This document shows, one piece after another, positions 8,680 through 16,356 of a DNA stretch of 64,000 nt. Each line of letters begins with the position of its first letter. The stretch's first letter is position 1. The DNA is from an uncultured Christensenellaceae bacterium (lineage in GTDB: Bacteria > Bacillota > Clostridia > Christensenellales > UBA3700): contig CAJUOU010000002.1 in the NCBI GenBank assembly GCA_910588545.1, positions 190,121 to 254,120 on the forward strand. The letters run 5' to 3'. The position numbers and the translations under genes are program-made. Under the pieces are notes generated by a model. The model ran no database searches, was not told the origin of the DNA, and was given only the letters and a program-made list of their open reading frames with translations.

Positions 8680-9239
8680 AAGTTTATCAACTCCTTACAT
8701 ACTTTCAATATTTTATCCACAGGCAACCCTATAACGGTATTTATATCTCCGCTAAAGCTTTCCACCACAACTCCGTCCTGTATCCCGTAACTACCCGCCT
8801 TGTCAAGCGGACAGTAATTTTGGATATAGCTGTTTATATCGTTATCCGACAAGTTTTTAAAAATTATATCGCTTTTATCATAACCTGCAACTACTTTACC
8901 CTTATAGCTTACTGCAAACCCGCTGTAAACTTGATGGCAGTTCCCGGATAATTCTTTAAGCATTTTAAAAGCATCTTTTTCATCTTTCGGCTTGCCGTAA
9001 ACTTTCCCGTCAAACCAAACTATCGTATCTCCTGCAACAACTATGTCATTAGGATATTCTTTGTATAAATCCGCAAGTTTCAGTTTTGATAGCTTTTGCA
9101 CGATTTTATCGGGCGAAGTTTCGCTACAACACTCCTCAACATTTTTCGTAACCACTTGAGTTTGCAAAAAATGCGGACTTAAAAGGTCATATCTTCGCGG
9201 CGATTTGGATGCCAATATCAATTTTTTATTTATCATCAT
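8676..9239 (-). CDS. maf: Maf family nucleotide pyrophosphatase (YhdE-like)
   Basis: A 187-residue Maf protein with the N-terminal LILASKSPRRYDLL loop, VVAGDTIVWFDGKVYGKPKD in the middle and DKAGSYGIQDG towards the C-terminus, all hallmark Maf motifs. Maf/YhdE enzymes hydrolyse dTTP, UTP and modified pyrimidine nucleotides to monophosphates and have been linked to arrest of septum formation. Two adjacent ATGs (9239 and 9236) are both possible. The start overlaps the preceding small gene by about 14 bp, and the stop overlaps the MreB-like start. maf next to mreB is a widespread arrangement in Firmicutes. Confidence 0.92.
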   Translation of the reverse strand: MMINKKLILASKSPRRYDLLSPHFLQTQVVTKNVEECCSETSPDKIVQKLSKLKLADLYKEYPNDIVVAGDTIVWFDGKVYGKPKDEKDAFKMLKELSGNCHQVYSGFAVSYKGKVVAGYDKSDIIFKNLSDNDINSYIQNYCPLDKAGSYGIQDGVVVESFSGDINTVIGLPVDKILKVCKELINL

Positions 9240-9465
9240 AATCTCTTATTATCTTAATATCTTTTTCGTCTGCTTTGCTATTTTTTACTTTTTTGGCTTT
9301 TAGCGCATAATATACAATCACACCTACCAATGCAGGTGCTAAAATACATGTCAAAACAATAAATGTAATATTGACATTGGATACTCCGCTATCTGCAAAA
9401 ACAGTGCAAACATTTGCCAAAATCAATAATACCACTATGAATATTGTATAAATAAGTTTTTTCAT
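9226..9465 (-). CDS. Small exported/membrane protein, unknown
   Basis: A 79-residue product not assigned to a family. It has a signal-peptide-like N-terminus (KKLIYTIFIVVLLILANVC, then VFADS, a plausible signal peptidase site), a second hydrophobic helix (ITFIVLTCILAPALVGVIVYY) and a short charged tail ending at DYDDK. A good GGAG ribosome binding site precedes the ATG. It lies between the DUF6320 gene and maf on the same transcript. Confidence 0.7.
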   Translation of the reverse strand: MKKLIYTIFIVVLLILANVCTVFADSGVSNVNITFIVLTCILAPALVGVIVYYALKAKKVKNSKADEKDIKIIRDYDDK

Positions 9466-9483
9466 AAACGCTCCGCTTAAAGC

Positions 9484-10191
9484 TTATAAAAAGAATTTCT
9501 TTTTTAGTTCCAAAAAGTATTTTTCTCTCCCTAAAATCATCAACATTAACAAGGTAATCACACCCACTGCAAGGCAAATATAAATCATAAAATGCACCTG
9601 CTTGTACATTGCACCGGAGATAATCGCAGGTATTGCAGTAACCAAACACATAGCAGTAAGCGGCATTGCCAATCTAACCCAATCTTTATACTCTATAAGC
9701 ATATACACAAAAAGTACTGCTATGCCACCAAGCAAAAATGCAGGGGTTGCCCAAACCAAAGCCCAATTTTGAGCTTCCGTTACTTCAAAAGTGCCGTATA
9801 TCATTGTTTGAATGTAATAACAAATTACCGAAGCAAAAACGCTGTACCAAAAAATCTGCTTTCTCATATCCAAATGGAAAAACAAACTCCTACCGATAGT
9901 ACACCAAAAAATACCCCATCCAAATAAAACATGGTATGCCCAAAATATTTCATTGGCTGCTAAGAAATTTACCAAAAAGCTAATGCCTATGGAAATCAAA
10001 CACGCATAAAGTACAACTCTAAAAGCAATTTCCCTTACAACAAGGCTTTTGCCGACCTTTGGATAACCATAGTTTATCCCATCTTTTACAATATCAGTTT
10101 GCTCTTCGCGTTCAATATACGAGCCGCATAAAGGGCAATTACTCAAATTACTGTCAACTTTTACATTGCATCTAGGACATTTATCAATCAT
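9484..10191 (-). CDS. DUF6320-like zinc-ribbon membrane protein
   Basis: A 235-residue protein with an N-terminal zinc ribbon (CPRCNVKVDSNLSNCPLCG, two CxxC knuckles) and about six hydrophobic helices after residue 60. The architecture and its pairing with a condensation-domain acyltransferase match DUF6320-type proteins of gut clostridia. The ATG at 10191 has GGAGG 8 nt upstream, located inside the end of the preceding gene (8-bp overlap); a GTG eight codons earlier is less likely. Function is unknown. A membrane partner of the acyltransferase is a reasonable inference. Confidence 0.72.
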   Translation of the reverse strand: MIDKCPRCNVKVDSNLSNCPLCGSYIEREEQTDIVKDGINYGYPKVGKSLVVREIAFRVVLYACLISIGISFLVNFLAANEIFWAYHVLFGWGIFWCTIGRSLFFHLDMRKQIFWYSVFASVICYYIQTMIYGTFEVTEAQNWALVWATPAFLLGGIAVLFVYMLIEYKDWVRLAMPLTAMCLVTAIPAIISGAMYKQVHFMIYICLAVGVITLLMLMILGREKYFLELKKKFFL

Positions 10192-11485
10192 TTTTACGTC
10201 CTCCGTTATTACCACTTACGAATATTTCCAAGCCTTTTTCTTGTAAAAACCTAAAAAACTCCCTTTCCAAATAGGAATTTTTGATTGTTTTTACAAAAGT
10301 AAACACCGTTTTATTGTTAAAACTGCTTATTGTCATAGTGGAATTATTGTATTTTTGCGGTCCGATTATAAGCTCGTACCTGTCAATGTACTCCGCAAAT
10401 TCCTTAGGGACATTCATTTTTCCCATATTTGTTACTATCAAACTGCTTACTCTATCCGCTTGGTTGTAATAGGCAATTTTCATAATGATATTTTTTATAG
10501 AAAGCGGCACCGCTCTTATTATCCAATTACGTTCCAATGAAAAATTACTATTTATAAAGTTTTGGAAATTTTCTTTCTTGCTTCTTTCCCGACTCTCAGT
10601 TGCCATAGCCTGCAAAATCTCCTCAAAAGTCATATCCTTTGCCGATGTTTCTTTTAAAAGAGTATTTACAAAGCCCGAAAACATCCTAAGTGTGGATGAC
10701 GGGAAATAGTGTCTTAAATCAACTGAATACTGTACGGAAATAGGTCTTTTTGAATTTTTATTTACGGCATCGTATTTCCTTTTATTGTAAAGGCAGTATG
10801 CCAAAATCCCTATAATATATTCATTTAGCGTTACGCCTGCGCTATGGCTAAGTTCAAGCAATTTGTCGGTAGCAACTTCGCCGTGAGTAACATTTACCAC
10901 ACCCTTAAGTTCTTTTGCGCCTTGCAAATGATATGCACTGTAATTCTCCGGCAACGACTTACTGCCTTTAGGGTCGTAATATCTGCTGTAACTATCCTCA
11001 AACTCCTCCTCTTTAGGAGCATCGTGGTAGTGCAAAAGCGGACCTCTATCCACCTTTTTGCCAAGCAAATGCAAATACTTCAATATTAATGTATTCAAAA
11101 AATTAGTACTAGCATTTCCGTCACTCAAGCAATGCGAAAACTCCGCCATTATCCTATTACCCGAATACATTACTCTAAATAACGGCTCTCTGTTCATAAT
11201 ATCAAATTTCCTGCAAGGATAATCTTTTTCACGCGTTACTACAGGTTTTAGCGTAGCACCTTGCAAAAAGTACCAAAAGAATCCCCTGCGCAAAATAACA
11301 TTGTAAGATGGAAATCTTTCAATAACCACATCCAAAGCTTGTTGCAAAACTTCTCTATCCACACGCTCTTTCATAACCGCACAAACGCGATAAACAGCAT
11401 TCCATCTAGCTGTACCGCTGGACGGATATATTTTGGATGCATTGTCAAGTTTAAACCATTCTTCGGTATTTTTTATTTTTTTCAT
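10184..11485 (-). CDS. Condensation-domain / alcohol acetyltransferase-like protein
   Basis: A 433-residue protein of the CoA-dependent acyltransferase/condensation superfamily. The catalytic HxxxDG motif is visible as SHCLSDGNAS (about residues 117-122) and the second-half structural region includes SVDLRHYFPSSTLRMFSGF. Such proteins are often annotated as alcohol acetyltransferases; the real substrate is not known. There is no adenylation or carrier domain nearby, so this is not an NRPS module. In related clostridia the neighbour set includes DUF6320 and an alpha/beta hydrolase; the hydrolase is absent here. It is the first gene of a five-gene transcript (acyltransferase, DUF6320, small protein, maf, MreB-like). 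Confidence 0.75.
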   Translation of the reverse strand: MKKIKNTEEWFKLDNASKIYPSSGTARWNAVYRVCAVMKERVDREVLQQALDVVIERFPSYNVILRRGFFWYFLQGATLKPVVTREKDYPCRKFDIMNREPLFRVMYSGNRIMAEFSHCLSDGNASTNFLNTLILKYLHLLGKKVDRGPLLHYHDAPKEEEFEDSYSRYYDPKGSKSLPENYSAYHLQGAKELKGVVNVTHGEVATDKLLELSHSAGVTLNEYIIGILAYCLYNKRKYDAVNKNSKRPISVQYSVDLRHYFPSSTLRMFSGFVNTLLKETSAKDMTFEEILQAMATESRERSKKENFQNFINSNFSLERNWIIRAVPLSIKNIIMKIAYYNQADRVSSLIVTNMGKMNVPKEFAEYIDRYELIIGPQKYNNSTMTISSFNNKTVFTFVKTIKNSYLEREFFRFLQEKGLEIFVSGNNGGRKND

Positions 11486-11505
11486 ATTTGCACCTATACG
11501 AAGTT

Positions 11506-11534
11506 ATTATACACCAAAACTTTAAATTAGTCAA
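11506..11534 (-). promoter_or_regulatory. Strong promoter for the acyltransferase-maf-mreB-like operon
   Basis: Minus strand TTGACT (11534-11529), 17-bp spacer, TATAAT (11511-11506), 20 bp before the acyltransferase ATG. One mismatch to the sigma-A consensus in total. Confidence 0.8.
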
Positions 11535-11666
11535 GACGATTAAAAACTATAGGAAATAAATCTTATAGCATAATTATGACTTAATTAAAAGACATGTATA
11601 CAAAGTATGCGGTTTTATGTAAAAAACATAATTCATATAAATAATAATATTTAAAAAGCGTAATAC

Positions 11667-11695
11667 TTGACAATTATTATATCTTGTATTAAAAT
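11667..11695 (+). promoter_or_regulatory. Promoter for leuS-serS-tag
   Basis: TTGACA (11667-11672), 17-bp spacer, TAAAAT (11690-11695). The leader to the leuS ATG is about 180 nt. I looked for a T-box (the conserved GGTGG-AACCGCG type motif) and found none. The rest of 11535-11883 is A/T-rich with no gene. Confidence 0.65.
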
Positions 11696-11883
11696 TATAT
11701 TAACTTGATTTTAGAGGATAGTTTTTTGTTTTTATAAATTGTTTTTTTACAATCAGTTTATGACAAAACGATTGGACATGACTTGTTTTTATAATTAAAC
11801 CAATCACAACAAAATACAATAGCTAAAAAGTTATTTTTTAATTTATTTTACAAATAAAATATTATATTTGGAGTGTAATAATT

Positions 11884-14310
11884 ATGGATATGTTACAAGT
11901 AGAACAAAAATGGCGTGACAAATGGGAGAAAGACAAACTTTACAGTTTTGACAAATCTAGGATAGACAAAAAATATTATGTACTTGAAATGTTTTCCTAT
12001 CCTTCCGCAGCCAAACTACACGCAGGACATTGGTATAACTACGGACCTGCTGACAGCTTTGCAAAATTCAAACGTATGCAAGGCTACGAAGTTTTTGAGC
12101 CAATGGGCTTTGATGCTTTCGGTCTGCCTGCCGAAAACTATGCAATCAAAACAGGTATTCATCCAAAAGACAGCACTCTGAAAAATATAGAAACGATGGA
12201 AGAACAGCTTAAAAAAATCAACGGCTCGTTCGATTGGGATTACGAAATCAAAACTTGTACTCCCGACTATTATCGTTGGACACAGTGGATTTTCCTACAA
12301 CTTTATAAAAACGGCTTGGCTTACAGAAAGGAAGCACCCGTAAATTGGTGTCCGTCTTGCCAAACAGTGCTTGCAAACGAGCAAGTTTTGGACGGCAGTT
12401 GCGAAAGATGCAAAACTACTGTTATAAGGAAAAACCTTACTCAATGGTTTTTTAAAATCACACAATATGCCGAGGAATTATTGCAAGACCTTGACAAACT
12501 TGATTGGCCTGCAAAAACTATTGCTATGCAAAAAAATTGGATAGGCAAATCTGTGGGTGGCGAAGTTGAATTTGCATTGGAAAACGGTGGCAATTTCCGC
12601 GTATTTACGACAAGAGCAGATACATTGCACGGTGTATCTTATGTGGTCTTATCCCCTGAGCATCCGCTTGTAAACGAGCTAACAACAGAAGATTGCAAAA
12701 AAGCTGTCGAAGATTACAAAGATATGTGTTCAAAAGTCAGTGAAATTGACAGAATGAGTTCGACAAGAGAAAAAACGGGTGTATTTATAGGAGCGTATGC
12801 AATCAACCCTATCAATAACAAAAAAGTGCCTATTTGGATAGCGGACTACGTACTATATAGCTATGGTACGGGTGCCGTTATGGGTGTACCGTCTCATGAC
12901 GAAAGGGACTTTGCTTTTGCAACCAAATACAACTTACCTATTACCAGGGTTATAAGCAATCCAAACGGCAATGACGATTTACCTTATTGCGAATACGGCG
13001 TTTTGGTAAACAGCGACGAGGATAACGGCTTGACTTCTGAGCAAGCAATTAATGCTATTTTGGATAGGCTTGAAAAAATTGGCAAAGGCGGCAAGAAAGT
13101 AAACTATCGTTTGCGTGATTGGTTGGTTTCACGTCAAAGATATTGGGGTTGTCCTATCCCTATCATTCACTGCGAACATTGCGGTGATGTGCCTGTACCG
13201 GAAGACCAATTACCTGTCGAGTTGCCTTACAACGTAAACTTTACGCCGGACGGCAAATCTCCGCTTGCAAAATGCGACGAATATATCAATACTGTTTGTC
13301 CTGTATGCGGCAGACCGGCAAAACGTGACGAGGACACATTGGATACATTTGTTTGCTCTTCTTGGTATTATTTGAGATATCCCGACAGCAAAAACGACAA
13401 ACAGGCTTTTGACCCTGAAATTATAAATAAAATGTTGCCTGTAGATAAATACATCGGCGGTGCCGAGCACGCTTGTATGCACCTTTTATATGCAAGATTT
13501 TTCACAAAAGCTTTGAGAGACCTAGGCTATTTGAAGTTTGACGAGCCTTTCACTTCCCTTGTACACCAAGGCACTATCCTTGGACCGGACGGCTTTAAAA
13601 TGAGTAAATCAAGAGGCAATGTTGTAAGTCCCGACGACATAATTTGCAAAGTCGGCTCGGATGCTTTCAGACTATACTTAATGTTCGGTTTCAGCTATAT
13701 AGAAGGCGGGCCTTGGAATGAGAATGGTATAGAATCGATTACCAAATTTATGGACAGGGTGGAAAGAATCGTAAAATCCGCATACAGCAATAAAGCAGTA
13801 GATAAGGAAGTTACTAAACAAGATAAGGAATTGCTTTTTGTGCTAAACTCTACAATACAAAAAGTTACTGCGGATACCGAAATATTCAGCTTTAATACAG
13901 CTATTGCAAGGATTATGGAACTTGTGAACGCACTTTATAAATACGAGCAAGTCGAAGATAAAAACTACAAAGTATTCCAAGACGCTTGTTACAAATTGAT
14001 ATTGTTGCTAGCACCTTTTACCCCTTGCTTTGCGGAGGAATTGCACGAGCAAATTGGCGAAAAAGGCTCAGTTTTGAACAAAAACTACCCTACTGCCGAA
14101 ACAAAATATTTGGTTAAAGACGAATATGAACTTGCCGTTCAAATCAACAGCAAAAACCGCGATAAAATAGTTGTCCCTGCAGATAGTGACAACAAAACTA
14201 TTATTGAAATTGCAAAAAACAGTGATATTATCAAAAAGCAACTTGAAGGCAAAACAATCGTTAAAGAAATCGTAATTCCAAAAAGATTGGTTAACTTTGT
14301 AGTTAAATAA
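11884..14310 (+). CDS. leuS: Leucyl-tRNA synthetase
   Basis: An 808-residue class Ia synthetase that charges tRNA-Leu. The HIGH-type motif appears as KLHAGHWYNYG near residue 40, followed by EPMGFDAFGLPAENYA. The inserted CP1 editing domain contains the threonine-rich VFTTRADTLHG (about residue 240) and GVPSHDERDFAFA. The KMSKS loop is intact in FKMSKSRGNVVSPDD. Zinc-ribbon cysteines are present (NWCPSCQTVLANEQV and CERCKT). The C-terminal anticodon and ZN/C-terminal domains are of normal length for bacterial LeuRS. GGAG lies 10 nt before the ATG. Confidence 0.97.
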   Translation: MDMLQVEQKWRDKWEKDKLYSFDKSRIDKKYYVLEMFSYPSAAKLHAGHWYNYGPADSFAKFKRMQGYEVFEPMGFDAFGLPAENYAIKTGIHPKDSTLKNIETMEEQLKKINGSFDWDYEIKTCTPDYYRWTQWIFLQLYKNGLAYRKEAPVNWCPSCQTVLANEQVLDGSCERCKTTVIRKNLTQWFFKITQYAEELLQDLDKLDWPAKTIAMQKNWIGKSVGGEVEFALENGGNFRVFTTRADTLHGVSYVVLSPEHPLVNELTTEDCKKAVEDYKDMCSKVSEIDRMSSTREKTGVFIGAYAINPINNKKVPIWIADYVLYSYGTGAVMGVPSHDERDFAFATKYNLPITRVISNPNGNDDLPYCEYGVLVNSDEDNGLTSEQAINAILDRLEKIGKGGKKVNYRLRDWLVSRQRYWGCPIPIIHCEHCGDVPVPEDQLPVELPYNVNFTPDGKSPLAKCDEYINTVCPVCGRPAKRDEDTLDTFVCSSWYYLRYPDSKNDKQAFDPEIINKMLPVDKYIGGAEHACMHLLYARFFTKALRDLGYLKFDEPFTSLVHQGTILGPDGFKMSKSRGNVVSPDDIICKVGSDAFRLYLMFGFSYIEGGPWNENGIESITKFMDRVERIVKSAYSNKAVDKEVTKQDKELLFVLNSTIQKVTADTEIFSFNTAIARIMELVNALYKYEQVEDKNYKVFQDACYKLILLLAPFTPCFAEELHEQIGEKGSVLNKNYPTAETKYLVKDEYELAVQINSKNRDKIVVPADSDNKTIIEIAKNSDIIKKQLEGKTIVKEIVIPKRLVNFVVK

Positions 14311-14412
14311 TAAACATAAATTTGCAGTTTATTATCAGTTACTACCGATTTTCGAGCGATAATTTATTTAATAAATAATCAAACCACATTTATTTGTCAA
14401 GGAGAATAAAAA

Positions 14413-15675
14413 ATGTTAGATTTAAAATATGTTTGCGAAAATATAGATTATGTGACCGAAAAATTGTCACACCGTAGCGGCAAATCCCCTATTGGAGAAG
14501 TTGCTCCGCTTGCAGAAAAAAGGGTTGAACTTATTAAAAAAGTAGAGACTCTTAAAGCCACCAAAAATGCTGTTTCCAAGGAAATTGCCGAGATAAAGAA
14601 AAATAAAGGTAACGCCGACAGCAAAATTGCCGAAATGAAAGAGCTTGGCGAGGAAATCAAACAATATGACGACGAGTTAAACGCCGTGCTTGAAAAACTT
14701 AACGAATTAATGCTTGCTATTCCTAATATTCCTGATGACAGCGTTCCTTACGGCAGCGACAGCGACGATAATGTGGAAGTTAGAAGATTCGGCGAGCCCA
14801 CCAAGTTTAACTTTGAGCCAAAAGCACATTGGGATTTGGGCTTGGATTTGAATTTGTTCGATTGGGAAAGAGCGGGTAAAATTACAGGTGCAAGGTTTAC
14901 AGTTTATAAAAATTGGGGTGCCAAACTTGAACGTGCTATAATGAACTTTATGCTTGACACTCACGCACAATCAAATTATACTGAGGTATTCCCTCCTTTT
15001 ATGGTTAACCGTGACAGCATGATTGGCACAGGTCAATTACCTAAGTTCGAGGAAGATATGTACGCTGTTAAAGGCACTGATTTTTATTTGGTACCTACTG
15101 CGGAAGTTCCCGTAACAAACTTACACAGAGGCGAAATACTTGACGAAAAACAACTACCTATTAAATATTGTGCATATACCGCATGTTTCCGTGGAGAGGC
15201 GGGCTCTGCAGGCCGTGATACAAGAGGTCTTATACGACAACATCAATTTAACAAAGTGGAACTTGTTAAGTTTGCTCATCCCGATAACAGCTTTGAAGAA
15301 CTTGAAGAACTTACAAATTGTGCGGAAAAGATTTTGCAATTATTAAAACTTCCTTACAGGGTTGTTACTCTTTGCACAGGCGACTTAGGTTTTGGTTCTG
15401 CAAAAACTTACGATATAGAGGTTTGGATGCCAAGTTATAACAGATATGTAGAAATTTCTTCTTGCTCGAATTACGTAGACTTCCAAGCAAGACGTGCAAA
15501 TATAAAATTCCGTGATGCGGACAAGAAAACCAGATTTGTACACACTTTAAATGGTAGCGGTCTTGCTATCGGCAGAACAACTGCCGCTGTTATCGAAAAC
15601 TTCCAAAACGAAGACGGCTCGGTAACCGTACCTGAAGTTTTACGTAAATATATAGGTACTGACATTATAAAATAA
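14413..15675 (+). CDS. serS: Seryl-tRNA synthetase
   Basis: A 420-residue class IIa synthetase. The N-terminal ~105 residues form the long antiparallel coiled coil that grips tRNA-Ser. Class II motif 2 is seen around CFRGEAGSAGRDTRGLIRQHQFNKVE and motif 3 around GSGLAIGRTTAAVIENFQ (HTLNGSGLAIGRT). The ATG has GGAGA 7 nt upstream. It lies 102 bp after leuS; that gap holds a short CCGATTTTCG-centred hairpin but no clear T-run, so read-through is likely. Confidence 0.97.
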   Translation: MLDLKYVCENIDYVTEKLSHRSGKSPIGEVAPLAEKRVELIKKVETLKATKNAVSKEIAEIKKNKGNADSKIAEMKELGEEIKQYDDELNAVLEKLNELMLAIPNIPDDSVPYGSDSDDNVEVRRFGEPTKFNFEPKAHWDLGLDLNLFDWERAGKITGARFTVYKNWGAKLERAIMNFMLDTHAQSNYTEVFPPFMVNRDSMIGTGQLPKFEEDMYAVKGTDFYLVPTAEVPVTNLHRGEILDEKQLPIKYCAYTACFRGEAGSAGRDTRGLIRQHQFNKVELVKFAHPDNSFEELEELTNCAEKILQLLKLPYRVVTLCTGDLGFGSAKTYDIEVWMPSYNRYVEISSCSNYVDFQARRANIKFRDADKKTRFVHTLNGSGLAIGRTTAAVIENFQNEDGSVTVPEVLRKYIGTDIIK

Positions 15676-15683
15676 GGATAAAA

Positions 15684-16256
15684 ATGGCTGATAACACACA
15701 GATAATAAACTCCTATTGCGATTATATAATCAATATGTCTGATAGTCTTGAAAAAGAGTTAAACAAAAAATATCATGATACTCAATACGGGTTTCCCATT
15801 CATAATGACAACGAATTGTTTGGCAGACTTATTTTGGAAATCAATCAAGCAGGACTATCTTGGACAACTATACTTAAAAAACAAGCCAATTTTCGCAATT
15901 CGTTTGACAATTTTGATATTAAAACAATCGCAAACTACACCGACAGTGACATTAATCGTTTGCTCAGCGACAGTGGTATTATTAGAAATAGACTGAAAAT
16001 AAATGCAGTTATATATAATGCTCAACAAATACTTGAATTGCAAAAAGAATATGGCAGTTTTGAAAAATGGCTTGATTACAATCATCCTTTGTCAAAAGCA
16101 GAATGGGTAAAACTATTCAAAAAACATTTTAAATTTGTCGGTGGCGAAATTGTTGGAGAATTTTTAATTAGCATAGGATATTTGAAAGGTGCACACAAAG
16201 ATGACTGCCCTATAAATAAAACAATACTTTTACAACACCCTAAATGGAATGATTAA
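15684..16256 (+). CDS. tag: DNA-3-methyladenine glycosylase I
   Basis: A 190-residue Tag-type base-excision enzyme removing 3-methyladenine. Family motifs: YHDTQYGFPIHNDNELFGRL, EINQAGLSWTTILKKQANFR and SGIIRNRLKINAVIYNAQ. The zinc-snap ligands seem retained: a Cys near residue 12, His31 in YHDT, and the C-terminal His and Cys in GAHKDDC. The N-terminal Cys context (SYCDY) differs from the usual RCxW. It starts 8 bp after serS and is on the same transcript. Confidence 0.88.
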   Translation: MADNTQIINSYCDYIINMSDSLEKELNKKYHDTQYGFPIHNDNELFGRLILEINQAGLSWTTILKKQANFRNSFDNFDIKTIANYTDSDINRLLSDSGIIRNRLKINAVIYNAQQILELQKEYGSFEKWLDYNHPLSKAEWVKLFKKHFKFVGGEIVGEFLISIGYLKGAHKDDCPINKTILLQHPKWND

Positions 16257-16301
16257 TAATTTTAATCTACTCTATACTTAAAATCAAATAAAATTTCATA
16301 G

Positions 16302-16333
16302 AAAATCTTGGTTGCATACACAACCAAGATTTT
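16302..16333. terminator. Bidirectional terminator between tag and the LRR gene
   Basis: A perfect 13-bp stem AAAATCTTGGTTG / CAACCAAGATTTT with a 6-nt loop sits between two convergent genes, with T-rich sequence on the plus side. Confidence 0.85.
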
Positions 16334-16356
16334 ATTTTTATAAACTCATTTTAACT

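Noticed and set aside
10184..11485. Non-ribosomal peptide synthetase fragment
   Set aside because: The HxxxDG motif belongs to the condensation superfamily, but no adenylation, carrier or thioesterase domain occurs nearby; a stand-alone acyltransferase fits better.
11535..11883. T-box riboswitch before leuS
   Set aside because: The conserved T-box bulge motif and specifier stem were not found; the leader is plain A/T-rich DNA.
14311..14412. T-box or separate promoter before serS
   Set aside because: Only ~100 bp, no T-box motif and no convincing -35/-10 pair.
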